Positions 1-5,908 of a stretch of 5,908 nucleotides of DNA are shown here, in pieces. The notes beneath the pieces were generated by a model, which saw nothing but the letters and a program-made list of their open reading frames with translations, ran no database searches and was not told the DNA's origin. The stretch's first letter is position 1. Each line of letters starts with the position of its first letter. The position numbers and the translations under genes were made by a program. The stretch lies in contig CABSBK010000079.1 of the NCBI GenBank assembly GCA_902475865.1, positions 1 through 5,908 of the forward strand, given 5' to 3'. This stretch comes from an uncultured Collinsella sp. (lineage in GTDB: Bacteria; Actinomycetota; Coriobacteriia; Coriobacteriales; Coriobacteriaceae).

Positions 1-28
1 AGCCCCCGCAGGTTTCCCCGCGGAGGCT
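1..28 (-). terminator. Probable ftsH transcript terminator hairpin, cut by window edge
   Basis: Read on the minus strand, the 28 bases that begin 13 bases after the ftsH stop codon fold into a 12-bp GC-rich stem (two G-U wobbles) closed by a GAAA tetraloop. It sits where an intrinsic terminator for hpt-ftsH would be expected. The U-tract that should follow lies outside the window, so termination is inferred from stem and position only. On the plus strand the hairpin is followed by TTTCGCT, a poor U-tract. Confidence 0.7.
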
Positions 29-41
29 TTCGCTACAAAGG

Positions 42-2180
<2,139 letters not shown>

Positions 2181-2181
2181 C

Positions 2182-2730
2182 TTACGAATAAACCTCCGGT
2201 TTCAAAATGCCCAGATACGGAAGGTTGCGATAGCGCTCGGCATAGTCGAGGCCGTAGCCCACCACAAAGGCATCGGGGCAATGGGTTCCAACATACTTGG
2301 GCGTGATGGCCGAGGTACGGTCCTCAACGTCCTTCCACAGGAAGGCGGCGACCTCCAGCGAGGCGGGCTTGCGGCTCTCGAGGTTCTTCATCAGGTACTT
2401 GAGCGTCAGACCCGAGTCCAGAATGTCCTCGACAATCAGCACGTCGCGACCGCGGATGTCGATATCCAGGTCCTTAATGATACGCACGATACCCGAGGAC
2501 TTCACACCGTCGCCGTAGCTCGAAACAGCCATGAAATCGATGTTGGTCGGCAGCTCGATCTTGCGCATCAGGTCCCCCATAAAGACCACGGCACCGCGCA
2601 GGACCGCAATCAGCACCAGATCCTTACCCGCGTAGTCGCGAGTAATCTGCTCGCCCAAGCGAGAGACGATACCGTCGATATCCTCCTGCGTAAACAGAAC
2701 CTTCTCGATATCCGGATGTTGAGAAGCCAT
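2182..2730 (-). CDS. hpt: Hypoxanthine phosphoribosyltransferase
   Basis: This cytosolic purine-salvage enzyme transfers the phosphoribosyl group of PRPP to hypoxanthine (and often guanine), giving IMP or GMP. The 182-residue length is typical of bacterial type I PRTases. Visible landmarks are the pyrophosphate loop region VLRGA (43-47), the mobile-loop SSYGDG (70-75), the PRPP-binding signature VEDILDSGLTL (100-110) and the C-terminal base-binding segment FVVGYGLDYAERYRNLPYLG (155-174). The acidic pair Glu101-Asp102 that contacts the ribose is present. The segment LWKDVEDR (131-138) replaces the more usual LLDKPxRR, so the lysine near the purine pocket may be shifted by one. The start is supported by AAAGGG five bases upstream. 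The gene has its own likely promoter in the gap after tilS and runs into ftsH. Its name in the B. subtilis literature is hprT. Confidence 0.96.
   Translation of the reverse strand: MASQHPDIEKVLFTQEDIDGIVSRLGEQITRDYAGKDLVLIAVLRGAVVFMGDLMRKIELPTNIDFMAVSSYGDGVKSSGIVRIIKDLDIDIRGRDVLIVEDILDSGLTLKYLMKNLESRKPASLEVAAFLWKDVEDRTSAITPKYVGTHCPDAFVVGYGLDYAERYRNLPYLGILKPEVYS
2192..2197 (-). promoter_or_regulatory. ftsH Shine-Dalgarno inside the end of hpt
   Basis: A strong GGAGGT lies on the minus strand within the last codons of hpt, 11 bases upstream of the ftsH ATG at 2180. The spacing is a little longer than the 5-9 bases usually seen, but there is no better start codon between them. The junction reads TAAGATG, stop then one base then start, which is consistent with translational coupling of the two genes. 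Confidence 0.65.
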
Positions 2731-2735
2731 GACAA

Positions 2736-2741
2736 CCCTTT
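2736..2741 (-). promoter_or_regulatory. hpt ribosome binding site
   Basis: AAAGGG on the minus strand lies five bases before the ATG at 2730. It is a good match to the anti-Shine-Dalgarno and fixes the hpt start. Confidence 0.7.
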
Positions 2742-2786
2742 CTTGTGCTTATCGCCCACACACCGCCGCATGGACGCGAACTACAC

Positions 2787-2815
2787 ATTCTAGCAGCGCA
2801 CGGGGTATATGTACC
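2787..2815 (-). promoter_or_regulatory. Candidate extended -10 promoter for hpt-ftsH
   Basis: On the minus strand a TAGAAT -10 hexamer (2787-2792, 5 of 6 to TATAAT) is preceded directly by TGC, the extended -10 TGn motif. A weak -35, GGTACA (2810-2815, 3 of 6), sits 17 bases upstream. A transcript from here would begin near 2780 and have a leader of about 50 bases before the hpt ATG. The extended -10 could compensate for the poor -35. This implies hpt-ftsH need not depend on read-through from tilS, although no terminator is evident after tilS. Assignment is by consensus only. Confidence 0.5.
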
Positions 2816-2825
2816 AGCACGTACA
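2810..2825. repeat. Small dyad TGTAC-N6-GTACA over the hpt -35 region
   Basis: A perfect 5-bp inverted repeat with a 6-base spacer (arms 2810-2814 and 2821-2825) overlaps the proposed -35 element of the hpt-ftsH promoter. Its size and place suit a dimeric repressor or activator site, but arms this short can arise by chance. There is no following U-tract, so it is not a terminator for tilS. Confidence 0.3.
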
Positions 2826-2877
2826 CCATCAGCGCGGGAATACCGTCAACGTCGCACAGAATAGCTGGCGCGAAGTG

Positions 2878-4419
2878 CTATTCCGCATCGACCACACGAA
2901 GCAGATATGCCACGCGCGTTGCGGCCGTGCATTTAAAACGCTCGTCCGCGCGAACGCCCGCGACCCATACTACGGCACCTCCCGGAGCCGTTCTTACCAC
3001 GGGTACGCCAGAGCGGTCTGAAACAGGAATGCGCGCCTCGTTCAACAGGTCTGACACTTTCTTGCTTCGGCCGTCCATCCCCAACGGACACATTACATCT
3101 CCTGGCACAGGGCTATCCACCCACAGGCGTGCCAATCGTGCCTCAGCGGGAATCTCCCCGCGCGAGCCGGCTAGCATCCGCTCGCTATCGCGGTCGGCGA
3201 ACCCCAGGGCCGCCGCATCCACCAAGGCCGCAACCTCTCCGGCAGCAGCAAGCTCGCGGGCACGGTGCACGATATCGCGCCCCGGCTCCACAGCCATCGG
3301 CTCTGCTGTCAGCAGACGCCCCGCCCCCAGCGGCAGACGACCGGGAACGGGAATCCAGTCGGCTACTAAGCCCTCGCGCGCCGCCGGGGCCTTGAGCGCC
3401 AACATGCCAAACTCCACACGGGCATCAATTCCCGCAGGAAGCGTAACCGAGCCCGAGCCCGCAGCGACGCAGGCGAGCACGCGCTCCACATGCCGCATCT
3501 CCGGTCGCGCGCCGGAATCGATGCGCTTAATCGCCAACCGCACGATACGCCGTGCAATCACCACCTCGGCGGCGGCAAGACGGCGTGCATCGAGCACCAG
3601 TGCGCCCGCCGCTTCCTTGCGCAAGCAGCTTCGAAACGCCTGTGCCGAAAGCTGGGAAAGAAAGGCGTCTTCGTCGCCCAAAATTTCGCAAGCGGCGCCA
3701 ATTGTCTTACAGACGTTCGCGTTGCGCTGTGCCACCACCGGCATCACCCGATGGCGCACATAGTTGCGCAGGTACGAAACGTCCTCGTTGCTTTCATCTT
3801 CCCGCCATGGCTGACCGTGCACCTGCAGATAGCTCACGAGCTCATCATGCGTGAGGTCGAGCAAGGGGCGCACCACAATGTTCCGACGGCGCGGAATGCT
3901 CGAAAGACCCGCGGGACCCGACCCTTTAATGGCATTCATCAAGAACGTTTCCGCGCGATCCGACGAGGTATGCGCGGTGCAGATACGAGCCGCCGTCCGC
4001 GGTGCGCCCGATTCGGCACAAAGTTCGCGAACATATCTCCGTGCTGCGGCGTAGCGCACCTCGCGGGCCGCAGCCTCGATATTGCCCGATTCGTTATCAA
4101 AATAGGCATGCTCAACACACAGCGGCAAGCCGTATTGCGCACACAGGTCACGTACAAAGGCCTCGTCGCCATCGGATGCCTCCCCGCGCAGATGATGGTT
4201 CACATGCAGCACGTGCAAACGCTCGCGCGCAATGGGAGCGACACCGCGGCCGTCCTGGATATCCAGCTTTGATGTGCAAGCCATAAGGAGCAGTGCCGTC
4301 GAGTCCGCACCGCCTGATACCATGAGCACTACGGGGGCAGCGGCCTGTCGCGTTGCCAGAGCGCTCTTATCCGTCCTCGGCGCGGCATGATGCCCATAGT
4401 GCTGAGATACCGTTGGCAT
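2878..4419 (-). CDS. tilS: tRNA(Ile)-lysidine synthetase TilS
   Basis: TilS uses ATP and lysine to convert C34 of the CAU-anticodon tRNA-Ile into lysidine, so that the tRNA reads AUA and accepts isoleucine; it is normally essential. The N-terminal PP-loop ATPase domain has SGGADS (35-40), HVNHHLRG (72-79), AHTSSDRAET (149-158) followed by KGSGPAGL (165-172), RPLL (184-187) and the WREDESN...YLRNYVRHRVMP block (205-227). These match the family in order. The C-terminal TilS domain shows PGD (439-441), PLGM (445-448), KKVSDLL (453-459), ARIP (462-465) and a closing WVAGVR (485-490). At 513 residues it is somewhat longer than many TilS proteins, with a roughly 30-residue N-terminal extension before the PP-loop and a long Ala/Arg-rich middle. 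The ATG start is fixed by AGGAGG six bases upstream. The gene diverges from the metallo-beta-lactamase-fold gene and precedes hpt and ftsH, a conserved order also seen in B. subtilis. Confidence 0.95.
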   Translation of the reverse strand: MPTVSQHYGHHAAPRTDKSALATRQAAAPVVLMVSGGADSTALLLMACTSKLDIQDGRGVAPIARERLHVLHVNHHLRGEASDGDEAFVRDLCAQYGLPLCVEHAYFDNESGNIEAAAREVRYAAARRYVRELCAESGAPRTAARICTAHTSSDRAETFLMNAIKGSGPAGLSSIPRRRNIVVRPLLDLTHDELVSYLQVHGQPWREDESNEDVSYLRNYVRHRVMPVVAQRNANVCKTIGAACEILGDEDAFLSQLSAQAFRSCLRKEAAGALVLDARRLAAAEVVIARRIVRLAIKRIDSGARPEMRHVERVLACVAAGSGSVTLPAGIDARVEFGMLALKAPAAREGLVADWIPVPGRLPLGAGRLLTAEPMAVEPGRDIVHRARELAAAGEVAALVDAAALGFADRDSERMLAGSRGEIPAEARLARLWVDSPVPGDVMCPLGMDGRSKKVSDLLNEARIPVSDRSGVPVVRTAPGGAVVWVAGVRADERFKCTAATRVAYLLRVVDAE

Positions 4420-4467
4420 TCGCTTCCTCCTCTATTCGTCCGCACCCATTGTATCCTTTGGAATCTT
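4420..4467. promoter_or_regulatory. Divergent tilS / walJ-like intergenic control region
   Basis: Only 48 bases separate the two divergent start codons. On the minus strand TACAAT (4448-4453, 5 of 6 to TATAAT) is a reasonable -10 for tilS and would give a leader of about 20 bases. Its -35 would then lie inside the first codons of the plus-strand gene, where no good -35 match is visible. On the plus strand TATCCT (4452-4457, 4 of 6) overlaps it by two bases and could be the -10 of the walJ-like gene, giving an almost leaderless mRNA. Both calls are weak consensus matches. Confidence 0.4.
4426..4431 (-). promoter_or_regulatory. tilS ribosome binding site
   Basis: A perfect AGGAGG on the minus strand lies six bases before the tilS ATG at 4419. 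It confirms this start and hence the N-terminal extension before the PP-loop. Confidence 0.85.
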
Positions 4468-5277
4468 ATGTCTCGTCTGCACCTTCATATCCTCGGCAGC
4501 GGCTCAAAAGGCAACTGCGCACTCGTCGAGGGGCCTCAGGGGCTCATCATGATCGATAACGGCCTGTCCCGCCGCGAGACACTTAAACGCATGGCGGAGC
4601 TTGGCCTCTCGGCAGACAACGTCGCCGCTCTTGTAATCACTCATGAGCATGGAGACCATATCAGGGGGCTCGATGTATGGTGCAAGCACTGGCATGGTCC
4701 CCTCTTTGCCAGTAGGGGCACCCTTTCATGCAAAGAAAACCTCGCACACCTGCCCGTAGAGGAATTTGACCCCGGCGATACGCTCCTCATTGCCGGCATC
4801 CACATACAAACCTACTCAACATCGCACGATGTCATCAATCCTGTCGGTTATCGATTCAATGCTCCCGATGATTCCATTGGGTTTGCCACCGACACCGGAG
4901 AATTGTCGAGCAAGGCCATAGGCACCCTTAAAGATTGTCGAGTTCTTGCACTCGAAAGCAACCACGATGTGACTATGTTGCGCGAGGGATCGTACCCCCG
5001 CTTTCTTCAGGAACGCATCCTGTCTACAAAGGGGCACCTCTCCAACAACCAGGCCGCCGAAGCTGCGCGCGAGCTTGTTACCGATCGAACCGAACAGCTC
5101 ATCGCCATGCACATCAGCCAGGACAATAATCGTCCAAGCCTTACCGTCAAAAGCTATGCCAACGCACTTGATGCAAGTCTCGATGATGAGCTCGGTAGCT
5201 CTGCCACCCTTCTTCAAGGGCCACGGAAACTCTCGATACGCCCTGCAAGTCAGTATCAACCGACAACTATTCAATAG
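4468..5277 (+). CDS. WalJ/YycJ-family metallo-beta-lactamase-fold hydrolase
   Basis: The predicted 269-residue cytosolic protein is a metallo-beta-lactamase-fold enzyme of the YycJ/WalJ (VicX) group, whose members are described as nucleases and have been linked to DNA repair and to coordination of replication with division. Landmarks are the N-terminal LHILGSGSKGNC (6-17), the metal motif THEHGDH (58-64), SHD (119-121), the bridging aspartate in TDTGE (141-145), LESNHD (162-167), KGHLSN (188-193) and HISQDNN (215-221). These follow the order of B. subtilis YycJ. An ATG 27 codons upstream would run back over tilS, and its extra residues do not resemble the family. I chose the ATG at 4468 because the conserved fold begins four residues later. 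A weak GGAA four bases before it is the only ribosome binding site. Unlike B. subtilis, no walR or walK is adjacent, so the symbol is left blank. The biochemical substrate cannot be read from the sequence. Confidence 0.9.
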   Translation: MSRLHLHILGSGSKGNCALVEGPQGLIMIDNGLSRRETLKRMAELGLSADNVAALVITHEHGDHIRGLDVWCKHWHGPLFASRGTLSCKENLAHLPVEEFDPGDTLLIAGIHIQTYSTSHDVINPVGYRFNAPDDSIGFATDTGELSSKAIGTLKDCRVLALESNHDVTMLREGSYPRFLQERILSTKGHLSNNQAAEAARELVTDRTEQLIAMHISQDNNRPSLTVKSYANALDASLDDELGSSATLLQGPRKLSIRPASQYQPTTIQ

Positions 5278-5293
5278 CCCCTCAAGACAACAA

Positions 5294-5325
5294 AAGGGGG
5301 CTGGGAATCACTGCCCAGCCCCCTT
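5294..5325. terminator. Two-way intrinsic terminator between convergent genes
   Basis: A perfect 12-bp stem, with a core of GGGGGCTGGG pairing CCCAGCCCCC, encloses the 8-base loop AATCACTG. It lies in the 80-base gap between the ends of the walJ-like gene (plus) and hsp20 (minus). On the minus strand the stem runs into TTTTGTTGT, a good U-tract, so it should stop hsp20 transcripts well. On the plus strand the tail is TTAACTT, weaker but workable. It probably serves both genes. Confidence 0.92.
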
Positions 5326-5357
5326 AACTTATGCTCTCGACTGAAGCAAAGCCATCG

Positions 5358-5789
5358 TTAGTCGATAGAAATCTTCGTGACGTTCTTCTTCTCGACAATC
5401 TTGGGAACCGTAACGGTCAGGATGCCGTCAGCATACTTAGCCGAAAGGCCCTCGCTCGAAGCGTCCTTCAGATACACGCCGCGCGTCGCGCTGTACGAGC
5501 CGAACTCCTTCTGCAGGAAGTTCTTACCCTCGTTTTCGGCGCTCTCCTCGACGTTCACGCTGATCGACAGGCGACCCTCATTGAGCTCGACGTCAATGTC
5601 ATCCTTGGCGACACCGGTCAGATACGCCTTGACCTCGTAGCCATCGCCCTTGTCCTCAACGTCAACGGGGAACGCCTTGGAGGCAATCGAGCTATTCGCC
5701 AGGTCGGTCATGTCATCAAACAGATCAAACAGCGAGCTTGCAGAAGGACGGACGCCAAAAACCGAACGATAAGGAACCATGCTTGCCAT
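5358..5789 (-). CDS. Hsp20 / alpha-crystallin family small heat shock protein
   Basis: Small heat shock proteins are ATP-independent holdases that bind unfolding proteins in the cytosol and pass them to DnaK or ClpB. The 143-residue product has a short N-terminal arm with SLFDLFDDM (19-27). An alpha-crystallin domain follows from about 40 to 132: FPVDVEDKGDGYEVKAYLTG, then KDDIDVEL, GRLSISV, FGSYS and the signature A117-x4-G122-I-L with LTVTVPK. A C-terminal I-x-I motif (ISI, 140-142) can dock into a neighbouring subunit. Two places depart from the usual family pattern: LTG instead of LPG (57-59), and SATRGVYL instead of SRxFxLP (100-107). An in-frame ATG 11 codons upstream exists at 5822 but has no ribosome binding site. 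The ATG at 5789 has AAGGAG eight bases before it and is preferred. The gene stands alone, converging on the walJ-like gene. Confidence 0.93.
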   Translation of the reverse strand: MASMVPYRSVFGVRPSASSLFDLFDDMTDLANSSIASKAFPVDVEDKGDGYEVKAYLTGVAKDDIDVELNEGRLSISVNVEESAENEGKNFLQKEFGSYSATRGVYLKDASSEGLSAKYADGILTVTVPKIVEKKNVTKISID

Positions 5790-5797
5790 GTTTACCA

Positions 5798-5810
5798 CTC
5801 CTTGTAAGGA
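5798..5810 (-). promoter_or_regulatory. hsp20 Shine-Dalgarno within a palindrome; candidate RNA thermometer
   Basis: On the minus strand the ribosome binding site AAGGAG (5798-5803) is the right arm of TCCTTACAAGGA. In RNA, UCCU can pair with AGGA around a UACA loop, with two further pairs possible past a G-G mismatch. This would occlude the site at low temperature. Many Hsp20 genes in other bacteria are controlled by such hairpins (ROSE, fourU), but this one is short and its role is inferred. Confidence 0.4.
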
Positions 5811-5822
5811 CTGCCGAGCCAT

Positions 5823-5908
5823 CTTCTAGGTGACAGGGACTTCTTTTGACGCTTTTATATATGCCCAGCAGCTTCTCATATATACACTGACTATAAAGTT
5901 TTTTAAGT
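5823..5908 (-). promoter_or_regulatory. AT-rich hsp20 promoter region
   Basis: The sequence upstream of hsp20 becomes sharply AT-rich compared with the coding regions. On the minus strand two -10-like hexamers are visible: TATAAA (5854-5859, 5 of 6), which would give a leader of roughly 57 bases, and TATAGT (5890-5895, 5 of 6), whose -35 would lie beyond the window. Neither has a clear TTGACA inside the window. No CIRCE or HAIR heat shock operator is present in the visible part. No gene was found here. Confidence 0.5.
5856..5884. repeat. Inverted repeat TATATATG-N13-CATATATA upstream of hsp20
   Basis: Two perfect 8-base arms (5856-5863 and 5877-5884) are separated by 13 bases, so their centres are 21 bases apart, about two turns of DNA. 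The repeat overlaps the TATAAA -10 candidate of hsp20. Geometry suits a dimeric regulator binding one face of the helix, but AT-rich arms are low complexity and may simply mark promoter DNA. Confidence 0.45.

Noticed and set aside
2729..4272. Several plus-strand frames opposite tilS, including one of 344 codons
   Set aside because: Their composition is Arg/Ser/Ala/Thr-rich with no domain, as expected for shadows of a GC-rich gene; tilS has all its family motifs on the minus strand.
4387..4467. Upstream ATG giving a 27-residue longer walJ-like protein
   Set aside because: It would overlap the tilS start, and its extra residues do not resemble the family, whose conserved fold begins just after the ATG at 4468.
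4816..5274. A 152-codon minus-strand frame opposite the walJ-like gene
   Set aside because: The plus strand carries the full metallo-beta-lactamase motif series; the antisense frame has no recognised motif.
5790..5822. Upstream ATG giving an 11-residue longer Hsp20
   Set aside because: No ribosome binding site precedes it, whereas the ATG at 5789 has AAGGAG at good spacing.
5835..5851. CtsR-like heptad pair upstream of hsp20 (CGTCAAA-AGA-AGTCCCT on the minus strand)
   Set aside because: The first half is close to RGTCAAA but the second matches only four of seven bases, and CtsR is mainly a Firmicutes regulator.
5790..5908. CIRCE or HAIR heat shock operators
   Set aside because: I searched by eye for TTAGCACTC-N9-GAGTGCTAA and CTTGAGT-N7-ACTCAAG halves and found neither in the visible leader and promoter.

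Overview
This is a visibly GC-rich stretch of bacterial chromosome carrying five complete housekeeping or stress genes. There is no mobile element, CRISPR array, rRNA or tRNA. Gene content, GC-rich codon use and protein style (an alanine/aspartate-rich FtsH tail, a Gly/Arg-rich TilS) suggest a high-GC Gram-positive. My best guess is the class Coriobacteriia, perhaps near Collinsella. That placement is inference from general familiarity and no search was run.

Layout, left to right. A hairpin at the very edge (1-28) is probably the end of the ftsH transcript. ftsH (42-2180, minus) encodes the membrane AAA+ zinc protease. hpt (2182-2730, minus) encodes hypoxanthine phosphoribosyltransferase and lies one base upstream of ftsH. 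A 147-base gap (2731-2877) holds a credible extended -10 promoter for hpt-ftsH and a small dyad. tilS (2878-4419, minus) encodes tRNA-Ile lysidine synthetase. A 48-base divergent gap follows, and then a WalJ/YycJ-type metallo-beta-lactamase-fold gene (4468-5277, plus). A strong two-way terminator (5294-5325) separates it from the convergent hsp20 gene (5358-5789, minus). The last 119 bases are the AT-rich control region of hsp20.

The order tilS-hpt-ftsH is a long-known conserved neighbourhood, as in Bacillus subtilis. It joins decoding of AUA codons, purine salvage and membrane protein quality control. FtsH and Hsp20 both serve proteostasis, but they lie in separate transcription units here.

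I do not see an undescribed multi-gene system. The most interesting signals are regulatory. One is a palindrome that can hide the hsp20 ribosome binding site. The second is an 8-base inverted repeat spaced two helical turns apart upstream of hsp20. The third is a dyad over the likely -35 of hpt-ftsH. Long open frames on the opposite strand of ftsH, hpt and tilS are shadows of GC-rich coding sequence.
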